A stretch of 64,000 nucleotides of DNA from Gigantopelta aegis (Eukaryota > Mollusca > Gastropoda > Neomphalida > Peltospiridae). Numbering within the stretch: the stretch's first letter is position 1; every line of letters begins with the position of its first letter. Shown here piece by piece: positions 33,841-46,360 of this stretch. The stretch lies in contig NC_054712.1 in the NCBI RefSeq assembly GCF_016097555.1, forward strand, positions 46,851,571-46,915,570, written 5' to 3'. The notes beneath the pieces are model-generated. The model saw only the letters and a program-made list of their open reading frames with translations. It ran no database searches and had not been told where the DNA came from. A program made the position numbers and the translations under genes.

Positions 33841-36800
33841 TCACTGCCTTTCCCCTGGCAAATCCTTCCACTGATGTCTTCTGAACCGCATGTTCCTCAC
33901 CTTCGTTTTCAGCCAGCTCGGCATATTTAGGGGGAGGGGTTTCAGTCCAGGGTATTTTGGGCTGGGGGGATGAGGCGCAAATGGTGAGATTCGTTTGAGT
34001 TTCTCCTTCAGAACCTCCTCCTGAATTTCTTTAACATCTTTGTAACGGTCTAGATACCTGTGAAAACAATGTGGTAAAATAAACATGAAAATATTTTATA
34101 AATATAATTTGTTTATGTTTCTCCAGTAGTCTATCTATCAGATGGGGGGATAAAAGAGAGATACAAAAAAGACAGTAGAAATTAACATGCAGGTATTTGA
34201 ATATAACTAGTCACATCCAAAAAACAATCAGAAATGTTTTTCCCCCCATAATGGTTTCAATAACAAAATATTAATTTAAAACTGTGTCTAATGACCTCAC
34301 GTCACCATCTCACATTAAAGCCGCACACCCTAGTTCCATCCAGCGAAAATAAATTATAATTTGGTTAATCTACAAACCTGTAACATACTTAGATCACGTT
34401 TTTATCAAATGGAGTGAAAAAGCAGGTTTTATATCGATAAATACCATGGGAATCCCCATGTCCCAATTGCTTGAAATAATTTTGAAAGTTAGTATTCCGA
34501 TGTCACCGGTAGATGTCGCTTGAAGCACAACAATGCCTACGTCACGACAAATTTCACAGACTTGGGGTGCGTTCCTTTCACCTCTCCTGGACATGTTCCA
34601 ACTGTTCTGTCCTGGTTGTATCCCCTCTCCAGATATCGTAAGACTCAGCAAAATTATTGGTTTTACGGGTTTGTAACGTTTTGTATTGAGACACTTACTT
34701 GTCTGAACTTTATTGTTACTGAAAATGTTCACGAACTGTGAAGAAAAATCTTACAAATGAACAACAACAAATCGGATGTTGATTGTGCGAACCGTGCATG
34801 AGAAAATAAACCGAACCAAAATGATAACGGTCACGTGGTATACCAACGTCTGTGACATTGAAATGGAAATATCCCCTCTAAAAATAGATTAGACCTTGTC
34901 TGCTCAACGGTTTTTTCTCAGACGTGCGTGCGATTTATGAAATACGAAAAATGCATTTTGTGGTATTACAAAAACCAGGATTACCAAAAAACTCTTCAGG
35001 TGAATGGAAATGTATATTCTAAATAATAAACGGAAAGTAAAGTGCAATTTTATTTGTGAAAAAATGGGTTTAATAGCGAAAAACAATGCCGTAATGGTTA
35101 ACAACTAGCCGTAACTAGGGTGTGTCCCTTTAATATGACGTCATATATTACCAACGACGTCATGTTAAGCGCAAGCGCGTGATATCCCATGTAAGATAGA
35201 AATTTCTTACATAGCTTTCTTTCATGGGGTAGCTCTATCCTATATACCTGAGGATGAGAGAAAAGAGTATCATACCTTCTAAATATCAATGTTAACATTA
35301 ATAAATGTGCTAGTAGTGGCTTTTCTGTCTAGAATATATGACAGATGATAAATAAATGTAACATTTTTAACCGTTTAGTACCTTACTTTTGTTCGGTAAC
35401 CTTAGAAAGGAAAAAAACAAACTATTACACTTACAAATTAAATGGCTGCCGAATGGGATATCTCTTCTGAACGGGGTGATATGGAGGTGGATAAATAAAC
35501 TCAAACACAGGCTCAGGCATATCTGTAAACAAACACAATAAGAGGGGAGGTAAGCTGATGACAGAGGTAATATTAATACCCAATCTCCCCACCACCTCTA
35601 CTAGTTTACTATACATATATATACCGTATATTAATACCTCAACTTCCCACCACTACTAGTTTACTACACGTATATATACTGTATATTAATACCCCAACTC
35701 CCCACCACTACTAGTTTAACACACTTATATATATACTGTATATTAATACCCCAACTCACCACTACTACTAGTTTACTACACGTATATATACCATATATTA
35801 ATACCCCAACTCCCCACTACTACTAGTTTACTACACATATATATACTGTATATTAATAACCCAACTCCCCACCACTACTAGTTTACTACGGTACTTATAT
35901 ATATACCGTATATTAATACCCCAACTTCCCACCACTACTAGTTTACTACACGTATATATACTGTATATTAATACCCCAACTTCCCACCACTACTAGTTTA
36001 CTACACGTATATATACTGTATATTAATAACCCAACTCCCCACCACTACTAGTTTATTACACGTATATATACTGTATATTAATATCCCAACTCCCCACCAC
36101 TACTAGTTTACTACACGTATATATACTGTATATTAATACCCCAACTCCCCATCACTACTAGTTTACTACACGTATATATACCGTATATTAATACCCCAAC
36201 TCCTCACCACTACTAGTTTACTACACATATATATATTGTATATTAATACCCCAACTCCCCACGATTACTAGTTTATTACATGTATATACACCGTATATAT
36301 TAATACCCCAACTCCCCACCACTACTAGTTTACTACACGTATATATACCGTATATTAATACCCCAACTTCTCACCACTACTAGTTTACTACTAGTTTACT
36401 ACACTTGTATATACTGTATATTAATACCCCAACTCCCCACCACTACTAGTTTACTACACGTATATGGATGTTAGTCACTCTCTCTAGTTCTTGAGGTATG
36501 TCTTTTCTGTTTAATACAAAATGCTCATGGATTGATGACTTATGCAAGAAGATGGAATTAATGTGTAGCTTAATGATAAAAAAGTTTAAAATTGCCAAAA
36601 ATAGTGTACACTGCCCAAAACGAGGCTCAGTGCCTGTGAAGATAAATAAACAGTCCAATCTTCATTCCACTGACTTACTTCACCATGTTTATCCCATACT
36701 ATATAATGTCCAGTATCAAACCACCTAGAAAACGACATGGCACAATTATACTTAAGCCTGATGTTGAAAATATTGATTAAGTTACCTAAAACATGACGGA

Positions 36801-39800
36801 ACAACTGCTGAACAGACATGTCCCATTCACTCTGGAAGAACGCCAGGCTGGCTGGGGTCAGAACGTCTTGGCGATCGCTGTAGAAGTCAAACGTTTTAAA
36901 TTTTCTGTCCTTCAGTGAAAGGCTGAAATAAAATAAGCAACATATTGTTAAAATGTGAGATTTGGTTTTCCCAGTGTATACTTTTTAAAACATTTTGTTT
37001 TCTTTGTTTTCTAATAAATATGACACACATTTAACACAGAGACAAAGACATTTTTTTTGGTTTTGGACATTACAAACATGGATGATGATAAGATGAAAGG
37101 TGAAAAATAAATAAAAAATGTTTTATTTAACGACGCACTCAACACATTTTATTTATGGTTATATGATGTCAGACACATGGTTAAGGACCACACAGATACT
37201 GATAGAGGAGACCCACTGTTGCCACTTCATGGGCTACTCTTTTTGAATAGCAGCAAGGGATCTTTTATATGCACCATCCCACAGACAGGGTAGTACATAC
37301 CACAGCCTTTCATATACCAGTCGTGGTGCACTGACTGGAGAGATGAATGATGAAGCATTTCGGTATGGGACATACCGTGCTTCACACTGGCCGTCATTGA
37401 GCTATCTCAGTATCACCCAAGCCCGGGGTACACAGAACCTGCAGTGCATGCCGGGTATTCATCCCCCATGTGGGGTCATACACTCAGGAAACACACCCAT
37501 AATTGCACCTGTGAAGTGGGTGGAAAATGGTGCCTTACATCTACCTGTTGAGCCTAGCGGTGCACTTACTCTGGGTTGGAGCCAGTACTGGCATCAAAAA
37601 TCCCCCATTGCCTCGGGTGGGATACGAACCCAGTACCTACCAGCCTGAAGTCCGATGGCATAACCACTACACCATCAAGGCTTTTTAAACATTTTATCAT
37701 TCCCTGTGTACATCAATCCTCAACATAAAAAAACAGTTTAATGGATACTATTAGGAAAGTCTGCAATATTTTTACACCATGAAATATAAGATATACAAGA
37801 ATTAAGAGAATTTAAGTTTGTTGATACAATGTTTTAAACTAACTTCATTTTAATCCTTGATTCAATATGCCTTATTTTACAACATTGGTACATTGTTTAG
37901 AGCCTGTGTAGTCTATTAATGAACTCCCTTCCCTCTTGTATACCTACAGCATATGATATCCAAAACCCACTGCCAGTAATTGTAATTAACAATATTTTCA
38001 ATTACATACAAACAAAAAAAAATATTATTTACAGATTGTTTTTTTTTTAGTCTGGGGTTGTTGGGTTTTTTTTTTTTGGGGGGGGGCCAAGATGTAGCTC
38101 AGTGGTAAAGCACTTGCTTGATGCACAGTCGGTTTGGGATCGATCCCCGTCAGTGAACCCATTGGGCTATTTCTCATTCCAGGCAGTGCACCACGACTGA
38201 TACATCAAAGGCTGTGGTATGTGCTATCTTGTCTATGGGACAGTGCATATAAAAGATCCCTTGCTGCTAATCGAAAAGAGTAGCCCATGAAGTGGCGACA
38301 GTGGGTTTCCTCCCTTAATATCTGTGTGGTCCTTAACTATATGATCGTAAATAAAATGTGTTGAGTGTGTCGTTAAATAAAAAACATTTCATTCCTTTAG
38401 TCTGTTTTATTTCTGTGTAATTCAGTACTGTAAAATCCACTATTTTCACACTCATGTTAATATTCTTATAATTTTACTCTATAATCTGCCCTCTACGGAA
38501 CACCGCCTACAAAATACAAACCATTTTTGTGGTCTTTTCTCTTTACTGAAGTCAATCTTTTTGTCCTGTTTGTACAAAATAAACACGTATCTCATGAAGC
38601 CGACACCTCTTGGAGGAAATGGTTGAATGTAGTCGCAGATTGTCTCCCCTTTATCAACACTGCTGCCTGGTATGTTGCCTCTGCAAGTAAAAGGCATTGT
38701 CAACAGAGTTTTATCAGATAAGAAACCTATGAGTAAAGACTGTCTATAATAATAATATTATCTCCCCTTGATCAATATAGCTGACTGCAATAAAATAATT
38801 TGTACGTCAACTAATTCATAGTTAAATTTGCCCAAGCAGCCACCTGCTATCAGCCATCACCAATAATCGGTGGCCTACTTTATTTCAGAGCCATTTTTTC
38901 TATGTTAATTTACTCATGAGACACAACAATCTTGTGCAAGAATTATTTCCAAACTGTCAATAAAAAATTGTCCTGCTATATTTTATTAATCAACTATATT
39001 TTAACCTAATGTAAAAGGTTCAACCTTTAATCAGTGACCACCTGTCTTAGCCAGATATTTTAACCTAATGTAAAAGGTTCAACCTTTAATCAGTGACCAC
39101 CTGTCTTAGCCAGATATTTTAACCTAATGTAAAAGGTTCAACCTTTAATCAGTGACCACCTGTCTTAGCCAGATATTTTAACCTAATGTAAAAGGTTCAA
39201 CCTTTAATCAGTGACCACCTGTCTTAGCCAGACATTTGTTTAACTACTTCCATTGGTGGACATTTAATACAATTTTGACTGGATATGCTGGGTAACTTAG
39301 AACATGAAAACATGGTAAATATTCAGCAAATCTTTTTAATTTCTGTTATTATTCAAATAGCGCATGTGTTTGGTACTCACACCATCCAGTGCAAGCATTC
39401 TGATTGGCTATCTGCCAGATGACCATCTGGACTGGACATGACCAGTGTCCACAGTGTTTCTGGGTCACTCTCGTACTGTACATTTGGTGCTAGGCCAGTC
39501 TGTAAGAGTAGAAAGCAACATATAGTTCAATGATGCCACAGAAAATAAAAACTTACATGTGTCTTGGGTATATTGTTCATCGGTGACATGTTTGAATGAC
39601 AAACAGCCTACCCATATTTGCCAGGTCTGTATACGTGATTGTTGTTATTGCTGTAAAATAATGAATGAATGAAGGAAGGATGCAAGGAAGGAAGGAAGGA
39701 AGGAAGCAATGTTCAACAACACACCAGCATGACAAATACATCAGCTATGGGTGTCAAACTAAGGTAAATGTAAAAATGAAGTGATGATCAACATCAGTAT

Positions 39801-42800
39801 AAACATTTAAGAGTTAAACTAAAACAGTAAAAAGAACTGTGCAAAAAATCTAAGTATCACATGTACAGGCTCAAACGTAATGATGGCACCAATGGCAATT
39901 GCTGTTGTTGGTATATAAATTGCCATAGGTTGGGAACATCACTAACAGCACTTTTGTACCATTGGTGAAGCTCCTCATTGATGGCAAAATGGTGTACATT
40001 ATCTGCCAATATATAACCTTTGCACATTTGAAATATGTCTACATATAGCAAAATAACATTTCAGTCATGTTTATTTAGGTAAAAGTCATTTTTTTTTAAA
40101 TTGCCGTAGGCAGAGTCAAAATTGCTGGCGGTGGGTCATTTCACCCATGGCAGTTAAAAAACAAATTGCCATGGGAGACAAAGTCTTAAGTTCAAGACCT
40201 GCAAGTAACATGTTAATTAATCATATCCAGTCTGATAACTAGATCTTGCAAATAAGACACTTAACTGAGATTATTGGGTGGAAAACACCTTTTAGTTACC
40301 ACAAACCGATTACAACTTCTGTAGTTAAAACTGTTAATCACAAGTAAAATCTCTAAAAACAATTACATGGCTCATCCTAAACGAACGTATAAGTACAGAT
40401 TTTCTGAAGTGGTATGAATTTGTTCTTCCAGTAAATAACCAGTAGGCTGAAAACTGTCAGTTTACTTCAGTTACCTACTACAGTGTAACCTCTCAAAACC
40501 GGACCCTCTGCAAACAGGAATTCCCGTTTTTCATGGTCTGTTTAAATATCTGTGCAGATGAGAACCTCTGTAAACAGGATACCTCTTAAAACCTGACTTT
40601 TTACTTGGTTCTAAGCGTGTCCGGTTTAGAGGAGTTTCACTGTATTATACAAAAACAAAGCATGACATACATGTATTTTTAATGTCTGAATTTTAAAAAT
40701 TAAACATTTATTGGTAAATACTACTACACAAAATCACAAATATAAAATTGTTCTGTCTTTCATCACTGTTATTTTTGCTGTTACCTCTGCAGGCGGGATC
40801 TTGTTACCGGTGTAAACCGGCGTCATAAACTCATCATCGTAATCGTAGCTGATGTTGAGGTGCACCGTGGGGTAGAAGTAAGCTCCTTCAAAGAGGTCTC
40901 GGTAGATACCGTAGTGGCCGACTATTGATCGTATGTGTCGAGGCCCGTACTCGTGTAACCACGCCTCCTTGACATCGTCCAGCACAACCTTCACTGTAAG
41001 GAAATCGTTAAGAGTTCATGTTTCAGTGTTAAAGAGCATTCATGATTCTAAGAGTAATGCTAAAGAAATACATGTCCAAGACTAGCTCTGGCATTCACCA
41101 AATTCACCAATTGTGAAGTTTGAAAGCAGTTGGCGAAAGTTTAATAGACAATTTAGCGAAATATTTTGCTCAACCAGAGCTAGCCCTGATGTCCCCTACT
41201 GGGACAATAAAACTTTTGTATCTATTTAGTTCAATGGTCATAACTGCAGGGCACAATATTTCACGCGAACCGCTGTTCTGTTCACGTGTCAGTTACGCAA
41301 AATTAAATTTACGCGAACCGCAAATCGGTTACGTCATGACCTGTAAACTTTCAGAAATTAAAACATGCAAACTTCACGATTACAGGAAGTTTATTTATGC
41401 AGACATACTACTGGTATTCCGACAAATGTTTGAGACTGATTTTTAGATACTTGATGCGCAGCAAACCAGTAAACAACGTTATATTGCAACAGTTGTAACT
41501 TGCGACCAGTCTACAGTTTTAAAACAGTTTTAAAGAAATGTGCTCGGACCGCTTGGGACGGCTAAATTTTCTGCTGCTATTTTATCTCTAAAGGAATATA
41601 TGTAGACATACTATTGGATTGGCTATAATTTTACATAAGTACCATCGATGAAGTGAAAGTAGCATAGCCACCACAAATCGCAAAAAGGAATCCCTACAAA
41701 TGAGTATTTATCTATTTCAAAGGCGTACCGCCCATTACGGATGTGCGTAATTCAAAAACAAAATCCGGGAATAGGTCGAGGCTGTCTGTAATTGTTCTAT
41801 AAAATAGACCTCTTAAAATTGACTCGAAAAAAGATTTTCAAAAATGCATCTACAGGCGTCCTGAGTTTCAAAATTTTCACAGGGGGAGGCCCCCCCCGAA
41901 TCCCCCCGCTCGGGCACGCCCTTGGCGTGCGTAATTCTAAGATAATTTCTGGCTACGCCCTTGTATTTTGTTTCAGTACTGGGGCTAATATTCAGTTCTT
42001 TTATAATATTGTTAACTTTAGCAAGCATTAAAGGGACATTCCGGGAGTTTGCTGCAATGTTTTAAGATGTTGTCAACCAATAAAATACTTCTACGATTAA
42101 ACTTACATATTAAATATATTTTCTTGTTTAGAATATTAGTTGCTGTATATTAAACGTGTTTCTGATCGTTCTAATATTTGTACTAGGTTAATTTTAATTT
42201 TATTTCCAGTTTGGGCTTCTTACAAATATTAAGACGACCAGAATCACATTGAATATACAGACATTGATATTCTAAACAAGAAAATATATTTAATATGTAA
42301 GTTTAATCGTAGAAATATTTTATTAGTCGGAAACATCTTACAATACAGCAAACTCAGGAATGTCCCTTTAAAGACATTTTTTTATTTTTTTGTAAAATGT
42401 TTTCTTTTGTATTTGTTTTAACTTTATGTTTCAGCTAAAAACTATGTATTTAAAATATAATTTCAACGTAATTTTGAGGTAACCGATCAGATAACCCATG
42501 GGTTACACAAATATAATTCACGTAACCAAACAATTGGTTACCTAGGTAAAAACCATGTGAACCGACTTCCGGTTACCTCAGATTTCGAAATATTGTCCCC
42601 TGAACTGTGAAAAATGGGTAAAAAGTTGAACCTTACCCCCTTTAAAAAATCTTGGATCCTCCCCTGTGAAGTCAGGAATGATTTACCATAACTTTGTTCT
42701 GAAACGAAACACTGTTTGCTCCACAATTTTGCCCAGAACAAAGTCAACTTTAATGACATGCATGTATGGTAATCTTCTAGTAACCTGAATTACTTATTTC

Positions 42801-44094
42801 AGTGTCCGTTTTGGTGGAGTCACCTGTGCTGTAACCAGTGCCGATTAAACCTGAGTTTGTTTTAAGTGTATTGCAGTGACTGCCATTTGACAGACGCGAT
42901 CGTGCCCACACCCATATAGCACCCATAAAACATATCTCGCGGTGTGAATAAATGTTCCCCTTAACAAATTTGCAAGGTGAAAATTTTATACTGTAAACTT
43001 TTTGAGAAATTGAAATTAAAATCAAAAGTTTTTTTCGTTCAGAAAAAGTAAACAGTGGTGACTTCCTTAATATAACATATATCAACTGTTTTCATTGGAT
43101 GAATGTATGTGGAAGTTGTACTGTATATCAGAATATTCCGATCATTCTGAACACCGTTGGCCTATTTCTATTCATAATCAGCCGAGGTGTTCCAAATTAT
43201 CACAAATTTGCAGAACAGGCAGGCGAGGTGTGTTGCTTTTGTAGCAATCTGGCAAATTAATTGTAACCAATGTCAAAATAAAACAATATTGCTATGTTTA
43301 TTTATTTTTGTTATTTACTAGTAACTCACTGTTATATTTAATTATCAGTTTTACTTTAAAAATATTTGTGTGTTGTCAGGGGGCGGAAATTAGGGATTGC
43401 CGAATTTGTCGCATACACTTACGCCTGATGTCAGACTGATGTGTCGTAGCCAGAGGACCACCCAGCTTCATAGTTATGCTAATTTTTGTGTAGAGCAATG
43501 ACTCTCGCAAAATAAATTTCACAGGAGCTTTTTTCAGCTTCTGAAGATTTTACAAACGGCAGTCACTGGTATATTGTAAACAAAATGTTTTGGTTAACGA
43601 CACCACTAGAGAACATTGGTTTATTAACCATGGGCTATTGGATGTCAAACATTTGATAATTTTGACATATAGTCTTAGCGAGGAAACTTGCTACACTTTT
43701 CCATTAATACTACTAATTAATGGGAAAATGTGTAACGGGTTTAGATCTTTTATATGCACCATCCCACAGACATGATAGCACACACCACAGCCTTTGATAT
43801 ACCAGTCGTGGTGCATTGGCTAAAACGAGAAATACCCTAATGGGTCCACTGATAGGGATCGATCCTAGGCCGACCGTGCATCACTTGAGTGCCTTACCAC
43901 TGGGCTACGTCCCGCCGTGTATTGTAAACAAATATGCAATGTTAACGTACACCGTCTTTCTCTCGCCTCCACCTCCTTGGAGCCTCGAGTCGTCTGCCAC
44001 GCCCGCTGTCTCATCCTCTCAGACACAGAGTCCTGCTGCAGGGGGAAACCAATGTTGATTTCTTTATCCAGCTCGGGATCAGCTGTCTGCATGT
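33841..44094 (-). CDS. MRPL38: Mitochondrial large-subunit ribosomal protein mL38 (partial, 7 exons)
   Basis: mL38 is a PEBP-like protein on the central protuberance of the mitoribosome. Coding exons on the minus strand: 44094-43951, 40993-40785, 39499-39381, 38680-38522, 36922-36786, 35522-35435, 34057-33841 (TGA at 33843-33841). All have GT/AG borders and every phase agrees, giving 356 residues without the N-terminus. Matches to human mL38 from memory include KEINIGFP (KEKIDIGLP), [92 protein letters not shown] and LYLDRYKD. The first exon(s), with the mitochondrial presequence, were not found between 44095 and 46740. The C-terminus runs about 60 residues past the human end and is basic and proline-rich. 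Introns hold SINEs, TTAA MITEs and minisatellites. Identification is firm. Confidence 0.95.
34319..35129. mobile_element. TTAA-flanked DNA element, 811 bp, in an MRPL38 intron
   Basis: TTAA at 34315-34318 and 35130-35133. Left end AAGCCGCACACCCTAGTTCC; right end GTAACTAGGGTGTGTCCCT. It is longer than the other TTAA MITEs and contains unique-looking sequence but no convincing transposase. It lies between the last two MRPL38 exons. Confidence 0.65.
35571..36463. repeat. ~58-bp minisatellite, about 15 copies, in an MRPL38 intron
   Basis: Units share CCACTACTAGTTTACTACAC, a GTATATATACYGTATATTAA segment and ACCCCAACTCCCC. Copies vary by single substitutions and 1-3-base indels; one partial duplication of TAGTTTACTAC occurs near 36380. 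The array lies in the intron just upstream of exon 35522-35435. Confidence 0.9.
37103..37690 (-). mobile_element. Second chimeric SINE-D, with extra internal sequence
   Basis: Read on the minus strand, the head at 37690-37540 (ATGGTGTAGTGGTTATGCCA, then GGCTGGTAGGTACTGGGTTC) is SINE-C-like. SINE-A body and tail occupy 37340-37103. Between them lie about 170 bases of other sequence (37350-37520). The shared head-body arrangement with 27203-27587 supports a real chimeric family. Confidence 0.7.
38055..38394 (+). mobile_element. SINE-A in an MRPL38 intron
   Basis: Head (AAGATGTAGCTCAGTGGTAA), body and tail (GTCGTTAAATAAAAAACATT). TTTAGTCTG occurs on both sides (38046-38054 and 38396-38404) as a likely target duplication. 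The start is preceded by T and G runs. Confidence 0.85.
38999..39234. repeat. 59-bp tandem repeat, 4 identical copies
   Basis: Four copies that appear identical by eye. Each contains a palindromic core, TAAAAGGTTCAACCTTTA. They lie in an MRPL38 intron about 150 bases from exon 39499-39381. Confidence 0.9.
40481..40642. mobile_element. MITE with CAGTG...CACTG ends in an MRPL38 intron
   Basis: The left end CAGTGTAACCTCTCAAAACC pairs with the right end CGGTTTAGAGGAGTTTCACTG. It is flanked by TA (Tc1/mariner type) or by an imperfect 5-bp duplication TACTA/TATTA. Confidence 0.65.
41080..41187. mobile_element. Small CTAGCTCTGG MITE
   Basis: Ends GACTAGCTCTGG and CCAGAGCTAGCCCT; flanking ATGTCC on both sides. 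Relative of 20827-21020. Confidence 0.65.
41247..42602. mobile_element. DNA transposon with CAGGGCACAATATTT ends and 5-bp TSD
   Basis: The left CAGGGCACAATATTTC pairs with GAAATATTGTCCCCTG at the right. The 5-bp duplication AACTG is perfect (41242-41246 and 42603-42607). Inside are G/C-rich segments, a TTAA MITE (42032-42367) and ACGCGAACCG / CGTAACC motifs near the ends. No transposase seen. Confidence 0.65.
42032..42367. mobile_element. TTAA-flanked MITE, complete, nested
   Basis: TTAA on both sides (42028-42031 and 42368-42371). Ends AGGGACATTCCGGG and CAGGAATGTCCCT. Interior inverted segments (CTTACATATTAAATATATTT left, AATATATTTAATATGTAAGT right) make it nearly palindromic. Close relative of 13878-14182. 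Confidence 0.8.
43585..43919 (-). mobile_element. SINE-B with TSD beside an MRPL38 splice donor
   Basis: Full tail-to-head copy in reverse orientation, with a local inverted duplication of TTTTCCATTAAT/ATTAATGGGAAAA at 43695-43728. A 13-bp duplication TATTGTAAACAAA flanks it (43572-43584 and 43920-43932). It ends about 30 bases from the exon border at 43951. Confidence 0.85.
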
Positions 44095-45390
44095 CTGAAA
44101 GAATGGATTTATTTGAAAAACATTTTGCAAACTCGGATTTAACTAATTAACACATATGTGTAAAATAAACAATAAATATTTTACATATAACTTAAGCTGC
44201 CCTTTGTCGGTCACCACCTTGTAAACATCAAAAAAAGAAGAAAGATGAACTAGTTTTAAAACTAAATCAAAAAGTTCTGTTGACATTAATGGGCAGGTCA
44301 CACACACACCCCACACCGAATATTATTTAGGTCTCACTACACAGATCACTTCCGGGTGAGAGTTAATTGATCACGGTCCACTATAGTTCCTAATCTTGAC
44401 ACATGTTATGGTTCACATATTCACTTCTAGGAAATGGTGAAGAATTAAAACAATACGTATGTTTAATGGTAAGCCTTCTGGCTGTATTTTGCCCATGTTA
44501 TTTTGTAATATTGTGCATCGACCTTTTGGGACATGGGTATATAGCGCAAGTGACAGCCGGAGTGAATCGGTTAATGAACCACCTGTTCGGACCGGTACTA
44601 CAGCCAGATGCGGTCATATAGCAAAAAACTGAGACGGAAATGTTCACAATTTTGGAGTAAATATAAATGCTTATATAATGTATGTTCGCAATGGTGTATG
44701 TTGTTAGTGCCAACGAGAACCCGTTCTATGGGCAATCTTCGCTTGAAGTTGGGCAGTTTAACATGGGTTTCAATGGCAGATGACATCTGTGTAGTGAGAC
44801 CTTAGATTTGGTTCTGGTCACGGATGTGCCTCACAGTATAAAATACCATTTAATTTTATGTGTAATATCTTTATACTCTAACAATAATGTCTACTTGCAG
44901 GTGCACCTCCCAAGCCCCCTTCCCCACCCCACCATGTCATTGTTAATAGCATCGTTATGCAGATTTTGTTACTCTATCCCTAACTCTGTGCCTCACAGGA
45001 TAAAATACCATTTAATTTTTCTTCCAATGTTTTTGTTAGGTCGAGAGCTTTTCCACTCGGTCTCCACTTCATCCGATGCCTCACATGTCGCATGCACAGG
45101 CATGATTTCTTCTTCAAAAGTAAGCCAGCACTAAACTTGAGAAACGTGCCTGACAGCGAAACCGCCATCGTCATACTAAGGGAGACTACTCTCATCCAAG
45201 CTTCGGAAAGAAGTCATGCTGCATTGCTGGTTGACTTTGGAGCTTGATCATTTCAACATGAAAACACAGATTAACATCTGCAACAGACTCACTGTAAAGT
45301 GGTATAAATTAATGTACTGTCGATCTCAGTGATACAAACTAAATTCCTGTAACTTTTGTTGCAGAGTTAACCCAAAAGTGTTTTCGTACC
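44095..45390. other. Spacer between MRPL38 and the FASTKD gene, part 1
   Basis: It should hold the missing 5' exon(s) of MRPL38, but none was recognised. A 35-base segment (TAAAATACCATTTAATTTT) occurs at about 44835 and 45000. A small open plus-strand segment, 45041-45240, has an acceptor-like TTTTGTTAG before it and no recognisable similarity. Confidence 0.4.
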
Positions 45391-45494
45391 CAGGTCGTTT
45401 CGCCCTTATCCGATTCACCCTGAGTCATTTCGTCCCGGGTAAGTTCGTCGTCAGAATGGGTCTTTTCGCCCCTCCCCTCCCACCCTCATATATA

Positions 45495-45654
45495 AATATT
45501 GGGTATAATATCCGCCCGGTCCCCTCCATTATTATTTTTAGTTAGGGTTGAGGGTTAAGGTTAAGGTTAGGGTTGGGATTATGGCTGGGGTTAGGGCTGG
45601 GGTTGGAGTTAAGGTTAGGGGAAGGGGGGACCGGGCGGATATTTTTCCAAATAT
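45495..45654. mobile_element. Small palindromic element with telomere-like GGTTAG core
   Basis: Arms AATATCCGCCCGGTCCCC and GGGGACCGGGCGGATATT enclose about 90 bases of GGTTAGGGTT-like degenerate hexamers. Nested in 45391-46207. Confidence 0.6.
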
Positions 45655-45959
45655 TGTGTCAATTTTTCAGCAAGGAGCTATTTTAATGGAAATAAATAAA
45701 TAATGTTGGCGAGACATGGCTAAATACAAATAACATGTACTATGTGGCTAGTAATAATTAATTTCACTGTTTGTTTCTGTATATTATACACAAACAATTT
45801 TAATATGATTATTTTTTAAAATTATATTACCAACCAACCAAAACTGTATTTACGTGAAGGTTCAAACACGTCTATCCCGGTCTCCACCTCCGACAAATGT
45901 CAGTTGTATCGATCGGGACAGAAAGGGGTTGTTTGAATATTGGGGGAAATTTAGATTGG

Positions 45960-46030
45960 TGTATCTCATGTCCAGGACAGTGGGTTACGAACCCAGTACC
46001 TACCAACCTTATGTCCGATGGCTTAATCTC
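45960..46030 (-). mobile_element. SINE-C fragments
   Basis: CATGTCCAGGACAGTGGGTT joins directly to CGAACCCAGTACCTACCAAC and ATGTCCGATGGC, two non-adjacent parts of SINE-C in reverse orientation. Confidence 0.5.
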
Positions 46031-46360
46031 TTCACAACAGAAAATGGCATGAGGGAGAGGACACAAGCCACAAAGATTGAGATCAAAATATACCAGGGGT
46101 GAAATGACACAAATAAAGGGCGAAATGACCTTACCGGGGGACGAAACGACTTGGGGAGAAAATGAATAAGGGCAAAATGCCTCGGGGTTTTGGGGCGAAA
46201 CAACCTGGATCCTTTTGGTTTGGTGTTACTGTTAGTTTAATGTTATTACTAATATTAATAAACTCAAATCAAACTAAAAGTCAGTACGTAGCGTCTGATT
46301 TAGAAAAATATGGGTATTTAAGTTACAGTACTTGGTACCTCAAGTGTCCTGTATCTTATA

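Larger units (their letters stand above)
45391..46207. mobile_element. Inverted-repeat element with CAGGTCGTTTCGCCC ends
   Basis: The left end CAGGTCGTTTCGCCCTTATC and the right end GGGGCGAAACAACCTG are inverted. Further GAAATGAC / GTCATTTC pairs lie inside. GTACC and GATCC flank it (4 of 5 match). It hosts another small palindromic element and a SINE-C fragment. Confidence 0.6.

Noticed and set aside
45041-45243. A protein-like plus-strand segment after an acceptor-like site (contains NLRNVPDSETAIVILRETT)
   Set aside because: No family recognised; the opposite strand is also open here and exon borders are ambiguous. Not reported as a gene.
45540-45630. Interstitial telomere
   Set aside because: The GGTTAG-like units are degenerate, under 100 bases and enclosed by inverted arms; better explained as the core of a small mobile element.
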